Assembly: GCA_030689795.1 (NCBI GenBank)
Contig: JAUYEO010000261.1
Location: 1 to 11,994 of the forward strand
Reading direction: 5' to 3'
DNA: 11,994 nucleotides
From: Desulfobacterales bacterium
Lineage (GTDB): Bacteria > Desulfobacterota > Desulfobacteria > Desulfobacterales > RPRI01
Part shown: positions 5,854 to 11,994 of the stretch, piece after piece
Layout of the letters: every line of letters begins with the position of its first letter
Numbering within the stretch: the first letter of the stretch is position 1
Made by a program: the position numbers and the translations under genes
The notes under the pieces: model-generated
The model's database searches: none
Told to the model about the DNA's origin: nothing
What the model saw: the letters and a program-made list of their open reading frames with translations, nothing else

Positions 5854-6006
5854 GTTTTCCAACCCTTCGTCATTGTCCGGCCAGATGGTCTTGCCGCAAT
5901 AGGTGTTAAACCCGCTGTGATGCCAATCCATCATGCTCTCAACGATAAAATCATTGAACTTTCCCTGATTTTTATGAAAGCATACATTTTGCGGGTCAAC
6001 CGGCAA
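5854..6006 (-). pseudogene. Fragment of an IS91/IS801-type (Y2) transposase
   Basis: The minus-strand frame contains NDFIVESMMDWHHSGFNTYC followed by GKTIWPDNDEGLEN. It resembles the C-terminal part of Transposase_32 (IS91/IS801 group), where a ..W.HSGF.....I...D..G.ENLARY.. block is conserved. The match stops abruptly at LEN (about 5854), next to the terminator. Upstream there is no room for the zinc and HUH catalytic parts, because iclR ends at 6018. It is only about 50 codons and without function. Recognition is from memory of the family motif. Confidence 0.5.
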
Positions 6007-6017
6007 AGGTTTGATAA

Positions 6018-6806
6018 TTATCGGGAGTCTTCCAGTGCAAGACGAAGTTTTTTTGTGGTGTTGAGGATCACGTCGATTACCTGCTGAATTTTTGTAGAGC
6101 CCATGGTATTGGATAAGCCTACCACCCAGACAGCAAGGGACGGCCCCTTTCTATTGTCCAGAGCAACGGCTACCGCCTTTATACCGGGGATGTACTCTTC
6201 ATCATCGATAGCATAACCCTGGGACCGAACCCGATCCAGTTCGGCCAGGTATTCTCCTTCATCGAAGATCGTGCGGGGAGTGTAGCGGGGAAGCCCCTTT
6301 TCTCTGATCATCTGTATAACCTGATCAGTGCGGATCCCGGCAAGAAACACCTTGCCGACCGCACCCGCGAAAAGCGGGATGGTGGTGCCCGCCGGCGCTG
6401 AAATTTTTATCGGTACTTCAGCCTCGGCAGTAGTCATGATCAGGACGCGTTTGCGGATTAATCCGCCCAAAAATACAGTTTCGCCGATTTGTCCCCTTAT
6501 CTCGTTGATGAACGGCTGAGTTAATTCAGTCATTTTAAGATAATTCCAGTTTGAAAATGCCAGATCCGTAACCGCCGAACCCAGGTAAAACCTGCGGCCA
6601 TCAGGCTCCTGGGCCAGGGCGTCTTCCCGCAACAGCGCATGAATCAACCCATGAGTCGTACTTTTGCTGTAGCCCAGTTTCTGTACCAGTTCGGTCTGTC
6701 CGAGCATCTTGGATGATTCAGCAACGACCCGCAGCAGCTGAAAAATCTTGTGTACTGCCGGGGCCTTATAGCCCGGTCCCCTGGCGCCTGAAGTTTTTTT
6801 CAGCAT
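6018..6806 (-). CDS. IclR-family transcriptional regulator
   Basis: The 262-residue protein has the standard two-domain plan. An N-terminal winged helix-turn-helix covers about residues 15-78 (VHKIFQLLRVVAE, LGQTELVQKLGYSKSTTHGL as the HTH, RRFYLGSAVTDLA as the wing). The C-terminal effector-binding domain runs from about 95 to 255 (FINEIRGQIGETVFLGGL, GTTIPLFAGAVGKVFLAG, RSQGYAIDDEEYIPGIKAVAVAL). It binds DNA as a dimer or tetramer and responds to a small organic ligand, often an aromatic or carboxylic compound. The ATG at 6806 has only a weak AAGG about 11 nt upstream. It is the last gene in the minus-strand series with AOR, ferredoxin, EutA and MoaD, separated from them by a 308-bp inverted-repeat element. 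Control of that cluster is plausible but not shown. The gene ends at a strong terminator. Confidence 0.92.
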   Translation of the reverse strand: MLKKTSGARGPGYKAPAVHKIFQLLRVVAESSKMLGQTELVQKLGYSKSTTHGLIHALLREDALAQEPDGRRFYLGSAVTDLAFSNWNYLKMTELTQPFINEIRGQIGETVFLGGLIRKRVLIMTTAEAEVPIKISAPAGTTIPLFAGAVGKVFLAGIRTDQVIQMIREKGLPRYTPRTIFDEGEYLAELDRVRSQGYAIDDEEYIPGIKAVAVALDNRKGPSLAVWVVGLSNTMGSTKIQQVIDVILNTTKKLRLALEDSR

Positions 6807-6842
6807 TAAAAATCAGCCTTTTTTCTGCATAGAGTATGATAT

Positions 6843-7150
6843 TAAGCTACGAGAGCTTTGAATATCTCCTATTCGGGTTTGGCAGGGGTAATGGGCTTTG
6901 GCATTCCGCAAGAATGCGATTTAAAACTCCGCCAACGGCAGTCCGCCAGAGGCCTTTGGCGGACTCCCATGAAATCCGGGCAGCCCCAGTGAATATTCGC
7001 CCACGAAGCCATGATCTCGGCTCTGCCTGTGTCTGTTTGTTGAGAATCAGGTGGCTTTGTTATGTTTCCTTAAAAATTTCTTGCGAAAGGCCAAAGCCCA
7101 TTACCCCCGCCAAACCCTTTAATCAGATGTTATTCAAAGCTCTCGGCTTA
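6843..7150. repeat. 308-bp inverted-repeat element between the MoaD-like gene and iclR
   Basis: The left arm 6843-6914 and right arm 7078-7150 are imperfect inverted copies of about 72 bp. The core 6875-6902 against 7090-7117 agrees at 27 of 28 positions. The ends taagc..gagagctttgaata and tattcaaagctctc.ggctta also match. The interior of about 160 bp contains its own 9-bp hairpin (6940-6965) and no credible gene. It starts 15 bp after the MoaD-like stop codon. It has the look of a miniature inverted-repeat element or a long attenuator hairpin. No obvious target-site duplication was seen. Confidence 0.8.
6940..6965. repeat. Perfect hairpin inside the inverted-repeat element
   Basis: agtccgcca (6940-6948), loop gaggcctt, tggcggact (6957-6965): 9 bp without mismatch. 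Confidence 0.7.
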
Positions 7151-7165
7151 TGCGAAGATATCCGC

Positions 7166-7438
7166 TTATCCGCCGGCCAGCATCAATGTTATGTATATTT
7201 CATCCCCGGTCTTAACCGGCTTCTTAAGCTCGTCCGGATAGGTGCTTTTCATATTCAGGTAGATTTCGATCAGAGGATGCAGTTTTCCGCCCGGCTTAAA
7301 CAGCACTTTACCCATCTCCGGATAACGTTCAATCAGATCTTTTAAACAATCCCCGACTGTTTGACCGTTCACATCGACGGTCTCAAGACCGCCGGTGAAA
7401 TGACGATGGGTTTTGTGTATGCTCACCTTAACGCTCAT
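7166..7438 (-). CDS. MoaD/ThiS-family sulfur-carrier-like protein
   Basis: The 90-residue protein has a predicted beta-grasp fold and ends in ...IYITLMLAGG. The terminal Gly-Gly is the hallmark of MoaD/ThiS carriers, which are adenylated and thiocarboxylated there to donate sulfur to molybdopterin or thiamine. Typical internal segments are VNGQTVGDCLKDLIERYP (23-40), LHPLIEIYLNMK (53-64) and LKKPVKTGDEIYITL (71-85). The ATG at 7438 has AAGGAAG 4-5 nt upstream. A TTG start ten codons earlier is open but less likely. MoaD-like genes accompany tungsten AOR operons elsewhere, so a role in W/Mo-pterin cofactor synthesis for the neighbouring AOR is the best guess. Its start codon overlaps the stop of a short upstream frame (ATGA), suggesting coupling. 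Confidence 0.85.
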   Translation of the reverse strand: MSVKVSIHKTHRHFTGGLETVDVNGQTVGDCLKDLIERYPEMGKVLFKPGGKLHPLIEIYLNMKSTYPDELKKPVKTGDEIYITLMLAGG

Positions 7439-7494
7439 GACACTTCCTTTTTCTGCAGATGACTGCAATGGTCACAATCCGGCTTAAAGTCCAA
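7435..7494 (-). CDS. Possible 19-codon CxxC mini-ORF between eutA and the MoaD-like gene
   Basis: From TTG 7494 the frame reads MDFKPDCDHCSHLQKKEVS and stops at 7435-7437 in the exact ATGA overlap with the next gene. The same frame is open back to the eutA TGA stop (7531-7533). Read-through of that UGA would therefore add 31 residues with this CDHC motif to EutA. A GAAGG lies about 10 nt before the TTG. This could be a translated coupling peptide, the tail of a read-through product, or chance. I do not recognise a family. Confidence 0.28.
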   Translation of the reverse strand: MDFKPDCDHCSHLQKKEVS

Positions 7495-7530
7495 CGCGGC
7501 GAACCTTCGGCGGGGAGTGCGTCCGCTGTT

Positions 7531-8961
7531 TCAGTTCATATTGAAAATAAGAGATTTTACGGTTACGGGGAATACCTGACAGCCGACTAATGGTTCGCTG
7601 ATATCGATCCAATCCCCGTCTTTCAGCGTTAACTCATCGAGTGAGAGCAAGTTGGTTTTCAACCGGGTTTCCCTACGGATAACATTTCCCACGCTGCACG
7701 CGATATCTTTTTCAAAGATGAGAATAACAGGAATTTTCTTTTCAATTGAATTGCAAAGGGCAGCTTCGATGGATGTTGCGAACAATTCCAATTTTGGATA
7801 AGAAACCCTGACCGGGTCCTTGAAATATAAAGCTACTACGTCTTCGCCCTCAGTCAAATCAAATCTCTGGAACGCATTTTTTACCTGTGTTACCACATGT
7901 TCCATACTCAGCTTGGATCTCTCCACGTCAACCCTGAGTACCGGGACATTTCTTATCGGAAATGATATTTTATCATCCATAAATCCCGAGGAACCCGATA
8001 TTGACAGGGAATAGGCGCCGGCGCCTATGACTGTCGCCCTGATTTTATTGATGGGTTCAACAACCGGAGCCTTTAATTCCGGAATCAAAGCGATTATTTT
8101 ATCTGATAGAATTTCTCCCATATCACCGTAGTTGCCGTTAGCCCCATAGATAAACTCAGCCACACCCCCTGAAAATGAATATTCATCTATTGTGCCCGGA
8201 AAATTCAAGCTTTCTGTCACCATCAACTGCCTGGCCAAAAATGAATTCGCAGGGCCGGTCATTACCTCTATTAATACTCCGGCCAATTCCGATGCTATTT
8301 TATCAATAGCCGTTTCTGGAATCCGATCTCCGATTTTGTAATTCAATCCAATATGTTCCATAACCTTTTGAGCAGGTTCGGATAGCCTTAATATTTCTCC
8401 CTCAGAATTTATTGCGAGCAGCCTGCCTCCAACAGATATGCAGCTTGTAGAGACGACCTCGCCATTTATCGATATGGCCAGGTTGGATGTACCGCCGCCG
8501 ATGTCACACGACAGTATGGTTTTGCCGGTATCTTTTGATCTGGCGGTTGCACCCGAACCCATTGCAGCGAGCAGGCTTTCGAAATTGGGACCTGCCGTTG
8601 CCGCGACAAATTTTCCGGCATCTTTGGATAAAGCTTCTGCTATCTGTTTTGCATTATGTTTTCTGGCTGTCTCTCCGGTTACGATTACCGCACCTGTCTG
8701 GATGTCACCGGGATCGATTCCCGCCCGCTCACATTCTTCCTTCACAAAGGCGGTTAATTTATTGAGATCAATTGTATCATTATCCAATAATGGCGTACTT
8801 ATTATCATCCCTTCATAGATAACATTTCTTTTCTCGATCCGGAAACGCCGGGAGGAAGACTTTTCATCCCTTAATAATACCAGGTTTGAAAAAACCAGAT
8901 GAGTCGTTGAACTGCCTACGTCTATACCGACAGAAAGCAATTCGATTGTGTTAATTTCCAT
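7531..8961 (-). CDS. eutA: EutA-like reactivating factor for ethanolamine ammonia-lyase
   Basis: The 476-residue protein is the length of EutA (about 467 in E. coli) and has its actin/Hsp70-like ATPase motifs. These are GIDVGSSTTHLVFSNLVL (12-29, phosphate 1), VTGETARKHNAKQIAEALS (94-112), AGPNFESLLAAMGSGA (123-138), SCDIGGGTSNLAI (151-163, phosphate 2) and EYSFSGGVAEFIYG (about 261-275, adenosine loop). EutA removes damaged cobalamin from ethanolamine ammonia-lyase EutBC using ATP. No eutB, eutC or microcompartment gene is present. The neighbours are ferredoxin/AOR upstream and a MoaD-like protein downstream. Acetaldehyde from ethanolamine would suit an AOR, but EutA could also serve another B12 enzyme. 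The ribosome-binding site before ATG 8961 is weak. Family assignment is firm; partner unknown. Confidence 0.88.
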   Translation of the reverse strand: MEINTIELLSVGIDVGSSTTHLVFSNLVLLRDEKSSSRRFRIEKRNVIYEGMIISTPLLDNDTIDLNKLTAFVKEECERAGIDPGDIQTGAVIVTGETARKHNAKQIAEALSKDAGKFVAATAGPNFESLLAAMGSGATARSKDTGKTILSCDIGGGTSNLAISINGEVVSTSCISVGGRLLAINSEGEILRLSEPAQKVMEHIGLNYKIGDRIPETAIDKIASELAGVLIEVMTGPANSFLARQLMVTESLNFPGTIDEYSFSGGVAEFIYGANGNYGDMGEILSDKIIALIPELKAPVVEPINKIRATVIGAGAYSLSISGSSGFMDDKISFPIRNVPVLRVDVERSKLSMEHVVTQVKNAFQRFDLTEGEDVVALYFKDPVRVSYPKLELFATSIEAALCNSIEKKIPVILIFEKDIACSVGNVIRRETRLKTNLLSLDELTLKDGDWIDISEPLVGCQVFPVTVKSLIFNMN

Positions 8962-8972
8962 TCATATTTCTC

Positions 8973-9114
8973 AGAGACCTTTATAACGCCCCCTTTTGCC
9001 CGATTACTGTGTCAGGCTCAAATTTCAATACTCGAAATACTCAATGTATTCCTGCGTTTGAAATTATCGCCTTTCTTGTACTTGGCCAAAATTGGACGTT
9101 CTTCAAAGGTCTCT
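8973..9114. repeat. 142-bp palindromic element between the ferredoxin gene and eutA
   Basis: Nested inverted segments share one centre near 9043: agagaccttt (8973-8982) with aaaggtctct (9105-9114), a partial match of 8987-9001 with 9084-9098, aatttcaa (9021-9028) with ttgaaatt (9058-9065), and aatac (9036-9040) with gtatt (9046-9050). The whole spacer can thus fold into one long interrupted stem. It would lie in the 5' leader of eutA. No gene is seen in it. Confidence 0.7.
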
Positions 9115-9119
9115 CTCAT

Positions 9120-9154
9120 AGACAGACTGAAAGCCGGAAGACTTCAGTCTGTCT
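9120..9154 (-). terminator. Stem-loop 3' of the polyferredoxin gene
   Basis: agacagactgaa (9120-9131) and ttcagtctgtct (9143-9154) pair perfectly over 12 bp with an 11-nt loop, 10 bp after the ferredoxin stop. No U-tract follows on the minus strand, so it may stabilise the upstream aor-ferredoxin mRNA or partly separate its expression from eutA rather than stop transcription fully. Confidence 0.5.
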
Positions 9155-9164
9155 GTCCGATTGG

Positions 9165-9662
9165 CTATATTTGTTCCTGAATCGCCGTTGCATGTTTTTG
9201 TGAGGCGTAAAGCCGGGTTGCGGCATTGCGCTTCTTTTTAACGGTCATGTTATCGGCCGCAACAAAATCAACCGCTTTCATATCGCAGAAGCGGACGCAC
9301 TGTGGTTGCCCGCCGCACAGATCGCATTTAAAAACCTTTTTGTCGATCTGGTTATAATTCATTGCTCCGAACGGGCAGACGCTAACACAGGAACGGCAAC
9401 CGATGCACAGGGTGTGATCTATGGTCAGGAAACCATAATCCACATCCCGTGATATGGCTCCTACCGGACAGACATTTTTGCACGGCGCATCTTCGCACTG
9501 CTGGCAGATCATCGGTACGTACTGGCCTTCTTCTTCCCATTTGACAATTTTGATTCTGCTTCTGGCGGGATTGGATATCCCGTCATGCATTACAGCGCAT
9601 ACCAATTCACACAGACGGCAACCGGTGCACTTCTGATATTCGACAGTCAGAACTTTCTCCAT
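9165..9662 (-). CDS. Polyferredoxin with four [4Fe-4S] motifs (AorA-like AOR partner)
   Basis: The 165 residues contain sixteen cysteines in four groups: C12/15/18/22, C53/56/61/65, C86/89/92/96 and C113/116/122/126. The pattern is that of the DmsB/HycB/AorA type of electron-transfer subunit, with four cubanes. VCPVGAI and VCPFGAM are the classic ferredoxin segments. No signal peptide or membrane segment is present, so it is cytoplasmic. It follows the AOR gene by 18 bp with an AGAGG ribosome-binding site, so both belong to one transcript. Electrons from aldehyde oxidation should pass through it to a soluble ferredoxin or another acceptor. It also resembles BamC of class II benzoyl-CoA reductases. 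The FAD subunit of AorABC complexes is not in the window. The basic C-terminal tail (140-165) is not conserved in any family I know. Confidence 0.9.
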   Translation of the reverse strand: MEKVLTVEYQKCTGCRLCELVCAVMHDGISNPARSRIKIVKWEEEGQYVPMICQQCEDAPCKNVCPVGAISRDVDYGFLTIDHTLCIGCRSCVSVCPFGAMNYNQIDKKVFKCDLCGGQPQCVRFCDMKAVDFVAADNMTVKKKRNAATRLYASQKHATAIQEQI

Positions 9663-9680
9663 TGTATTTTCCTCTTTAAT

Positions 9681-11621
9681 CTATAATAGGTGTGATGGTT
9701 CCTGGTTAAGGCCGAGTCGCTCCATGGTCCCGGATGTCGGCACGCCTTGTTTGTCCCAGCCGCAGTGGTTATAGAATTCATCCACCATTTTTTTGAATTT
9801 TTGACGATCAATTGTCCGTCCGACAACATCGGGAGCACCGCGCCGCGTAGGTTCATCAAAATAGCGGTGATTGAGCATATCGCCTTTTATCAAATCGTTC
9901 CGCGTCAAACCCTCTCTCAAATTGAATAATCGTTCAAGATTGTTGCACCGCTCGGCGATCTCCCAAAGCTCTACAGGCGTAAATTCAAGGCCTGTGTTGT
10001 AATAGATCACCTTTGGCCAGTCCTCAAAATTGGGCAGGGTGGCTCCCAGGAATACAGTGTGGTATTTGCATATTCCAAGGCAATCGACAGCCATGAAACA
10101 GTTTTGATGCCAGAAGACCTGCCAGGGCTTGCCCTCATAATCGGTATGTTCAGAACTTAACGGGCCGTCGTAGGGAATCGGATTGCTGTATATCTTGCGC
10201 ATAATCTTTTCGGGCAGATGGTACAGGTCAATCGCCGGCCGGCTGCGAAGATGGTCGGATCCCCGTGAGGCAGTGGCAATGTTCAGAGCCAGGCCAGGCG
10301 TTCCGCGTTCATCGGAATGCAGATTGCTCATGCCTTTCACCTGGATCAGATATTCAAAAGAATTCTTGCCGATTTTTTCGGACGCAGGGATGCCGCCATC
10401 GGCCAGGACATCACCCAGCCAACCCTTGCGAAGACAAATGCGATGCACCATCTCCAGCAGTGCTTCATCATTGCCGAATCGCAGATCCAGTCCGTCGGTT
10501 TCCTTGTTGGTAATAATTCCCAGTTCATAAAGCTCCATGGCCCACGCGATCATGCTGCCGATTTCCAGGTTGTCCACGCCGTACTGATTAACAAGATGAT
10601 TTCCCGTCAACACTGTTTCAGCTTTTCTGCAGTCCGGCTCAGCCCCAAACGCACCCTGGGAAGTATATTCCGGCCCCTCATCGTATTTTCCGGCATAGGG
10701 TCCTGATGGGATTTTGTACTGGGCGCGGCAGTGAACCTGACATCCGAAACACCCTGTCATGTGATACGGTCCCATGGTTTCGATGGCAATTTCATCGAGT
10801 CTTTCGGGCTCGATGTCGTCGGCGTATTCCATCTGATTATATTGAAAGTTGCGGGTACGCAATCCACCCCATGAGTTTGTGGCTCCCCATATAAAAGGAG
10901 TACCCAGAGCCCCTTGGGTGCTGTTGACTTTAGCACTGGTAATTCCCTCGATAAACCGCTTGTTATATTCCAGGGCATCGACGGGATGGGCGATCTTGAT
11001 GTCCATAGTGCCTCGAACAGCAACAGCTTTAAGGTTTTTTGAACCCATCACAGCACCCATGCCCGTACGCCCTGCAGCGTTCTTGATGCCGGTCATAACA
11101 TTGGCATACCGCACCAGGTTTTCGCCGGCCTGACCGATAACGGCACTTTTAATATCTTCGTCCCCGAGTTCCTCGCGAATTGCCCATTGAGTTTCTGTAG
11201 TGGATTTACCCCACAGGTAGGCGGCATCACGAATTTCTATTCTGCCGTTGTGAATCCAGATATAGACCGGACTGTTGGCCTTGCCCGTGATAACCAGGTG
11301 GTGAAAACCGGCCCACGCCATCTCCGGGGCAAAAAATCCACCCATATTGGCGCTTCCCAGCAAACCGGTAAGCGGTGATTTGGCCATGATGTGCGTGCGG
11401 GCAGTGGCAGATGCGCATGTTGCAGTCAGAATTCCACCGCTGATCATTAACGGATTGTCAGGTCCGAGCGGATCGCATCCTTTAGGCGCATGATTGTAAA
11501 GCAGGTAGGCGTCCAATCCGCGGCCGCCCAGGAATTTTTTTCGAATCTCAATCGGGATCGGTCTGGTTTCAATTTTACCCGTGGAGAGATTAATATATGC
11601 AATTTTTCTATCTAACGCCAT
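9681..11621 (-). CDS. aor: Tungsten-type aldehyde:ferredoxin oxidoreductase (AOR family)
   Basis: The 646-residue protein spans the full AOR family length. Domain 1 (about 1-205) has KFLGGRGLDAYLLY, SGGILTATCASATARTH, SPLTGLLGSANMGGFFAPEM, and NAAGRTGMGAVMGSKNLKAV. The [4Fe-4S] ligands are C291, C294 and C298 (TGCFGCQVHC) plus C518 in DCLGIC, a DxxGxC pterin-binding motif. The other pterin loop NQYGVD (345-350) has N where the Pyrococcus enzyme has D. The end GWDKQGVPTSGTMERLGL is typical of the family. It oxidises aldehydes to acids at a W-bis-pterin centre. Relatives include BamB of benzoyl-CoA reductase, so the substrate is open. A strong AAGGAGGGAG precedes ATG 11621. The start overlaps the zinc-ribbon gene by 14 bp and the ferredoxin follows. 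Confidence 0.93.
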   Translation of the reverse strand: MALDRKIAYINLSTGKIETRPIPIEIRKKFLGGRGLDAYLLYNHAPKGCDPLGPDNPLMISGGILTATCASATARTHIMAKSPLTGLLGSANMGGFFAPEMAWAGFHHLVITGKANSPVYIWIHNGRIEIRDAAYLWGKSTTETQWAIREELGDEDIKSAVIGQAGENLVRYANVMTGIKNAAGRTGMGAVMGSKNLKAVAVRGTMDIKIAHPVDALEYNKRFIEGITSAKVNSTQGALGTPFIWGATNSWGGLRTRNFQYNQMEYADDIEPERLDEIAIETMGPYHMTGCFGCQVHCRAQYKIPSGPYAGKYDEGPEYTSQGAFGAEPDCRKAETVLTGNHLVNQYGVDNLEIGSMIAWAMELYELGIITNKETDGLDLRFGNDEALLEMVHRICLRKGWLGDVLADGGIPASEKIGKNSFEYLIQVKGMSNLHSDERGTPGLALNIATASRGSDHLRSRPAIDLYHLPEKIMRKIYSNPIPYDGPLSSEHTDYEGKPWQVFWHQNCFMAVDCLGICKYHTVFLGATLPNFEDWPKVIYYNTGLEFTPVELWEIAERCNNLERLFNLREGLTRNDLIKGDMLNHRYFDEPTRRGAPDVVGRTIDRQKFKKMVDEFYNHCGWDKQGVPTSGTMERLGLNQEPSHLL

Positions 11622-11916
11622 CTTTAACTCCCTCCTTTATCTGAGATTTGATTTTTGATGCTGCTAATTTACTGCTCAGCGCTTCGGCCGCAATTTTCCG
11701 GTTGACTTCCCAGACGGGTCCGCGAATTCGCGGCAGATCCGGTCTCACCCAGTAAATTCGATACTCCATTCCACAGGTTCCGCACTTGATGTGAGCGACG
11801 CCCGGGGATGGCTCCATTCTCTCCATGCAGCTGGGGTTGTGGCACCTGACTTTGCCAAATGTTCTGGTTTTGCGTAACGCTTCGGCCGCTGAGAGTTTTT
11901 CTGCTTCGATTGCCAT
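11608..11916 (-). CDS. Small zinc-ribbon-like protein preceding AOR
   Basis: The 102-residue protein has one CxxxxC (C25, C30) and one CxxC (C45, C48) knuckle with KCGTCGMEYRIYWVRPDLPR, a likely zinc ribbon or rubredoxin-like metal site. Helical, charged segments lie at both ends (1-18 and 68-100, Ala/Lys/Glu-rich). The ATG at 11916 has AAGGAG 7 nt upstream. The gene overlaps AOR by 14 bp in another frame, so the two are co-expressed and probably coupled. I do not know a named family. The position as first gene of the AOR transcript suggests an accessory, assembly or regulatory role. There is no membrane segment or signal peptide. Confidence 0.75.
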   Translation of the reverse strand: MAIEAEKLSAAEALRKTRTFGKVRCHNPSCMERMEPSPGVAHIKCGTCGMEYRIYWVRPDLPRIRGPVWEVNRKIAAEALSSKLAASKIKSQIKEGVKDGVR

Positions 11917-11944
11917 GACAAACTCCTTGTTCTTGATTTTTATT

Positions 11945-11973
11945 ATTTTAGTCAGTTTAAGAGCAGTTGTTCA
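11945..11973 (-). promoter_or_regulatory. Candidate promoter of the zinc-ribbon/AOR/ferredoxin operon
   Basis: On the minus strand TGAACA (11973-11968, 4/6 to -35) and TAAAAT (11950-11945, 5/6 to -10) are separated by 17 bp. Initiation would fall near 11938, giving a leader of about 22 nt with the ribosome-binding site. A small inverted repeat TTCA-6 nt-TGAA (11970-11983) overlaps the -35 box and could be an operator half, but it is too short to assign to IclR. Confidence 0.4.
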
Positions 11974-11994
11974 CTATCATGAATTTTTTGTTTA

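Noticed and set aside
6836..7345. 169-codon plus-strand frame across the inverted-repeat element
   Set aside because: It runs through both arms of the inverted repeat and antisense to the MoaD-like gene, with no family-like sequence.
7531..7533. Selenocysteine at the eutA UGA
   Set aside because: I could not draw a convincing SECIS hairpin at the required distance, and EutA proteins normally end near this length. Kept only as one option in the read-through finding.
8438..8818. 126-codon plus-strand frame
   Set aside because: Antisense shadow of eutA; no ribosome-binding site or recognisable motif.

Overview
The window looks like chromosome from a strictly anaerobic bacterium of the Desulfobacterota (former Deltaproteobacteria, Desulfobacterales-like). 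This is inferred from a tungsten-type aldehyde:ferredoxin oxidoreductase with its polyferredoxin, a QueH-type queuosine enzyme, intergenic regions full of palindromic repeats, and a PIN-type toxin-antitoxin pair. No taxonomic marker beyond one tRNA is present, so the assignment is tentative. Every protein gene lies on the minus strand. The only plus-strand gene is tRNA-Leu.

Left third (1-3.6 kb), a decayed accessory zone. It holds a truncated, internally deleted and frameshifted rfbF remnant, tandem mini-repeats and a stem-loop, then a UPF0175 antitoxin / DUF3368 PIN-like toxin pair with a 4-bp overlap. About 590 bp without a gene follows, carrying REP-like GGGGACG(T/C)CCAT palindromes. An IS110-family insertion sequence comes next. 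Its transposase is preceded by about 200 nt of structured, non-conserved sequence that is a candidate bridge RNA, and matching inverted segments lie at 1854-1878 and 3454-3493.

Middle (3.6-5.8 kb), housekeeping. The order of transcription is maf (nucleotide pyrophosphatase), yggS (PLP homeostasis) and queH (epoxyqueuosine reductase). yggS and queH overlap by 4 bp. A dispersed-type inverted repeat separates maf from yggS. Divergent from maf is tRNA-Leu(UAA) with its own promoter. A strong bidirectional terminator follows and also serves the convergent iclR gene. A fragment of an IS91-type transposase is squeezed between that terminator and iclR.

Right half (5.8-12 kb), a metabolic cluster read right to left: promoter, small zinc-ribbon protein, AOR, four-cluster polyferredoxin, a palindromic spacer of about 200 bp, a EutA-like reactivating ATPase, a possible 19-31 codon CxxC mini-ORF, a MoaD/ThiS-like carrier, a 308-bp inverted-repeat element, and an IclR regulator. 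AOR plus polyferredoxin resembles the AorB/AorA electron-transfer pair of tungsten AORs. The MoaD/ThiS protein could serve synthesis of the W/Mo-pterin cofactor. EutA normally reactivates B12-dependent ethanolamine ammonia-lyase, whose product acetaldehyde an AOR could oxidise, but no eutB or eutC is visible. EutA in this setting is the most intriguing functional puzzle of the window. The IS110 element with its candidate bridge RNA is the most interesting mobile system.
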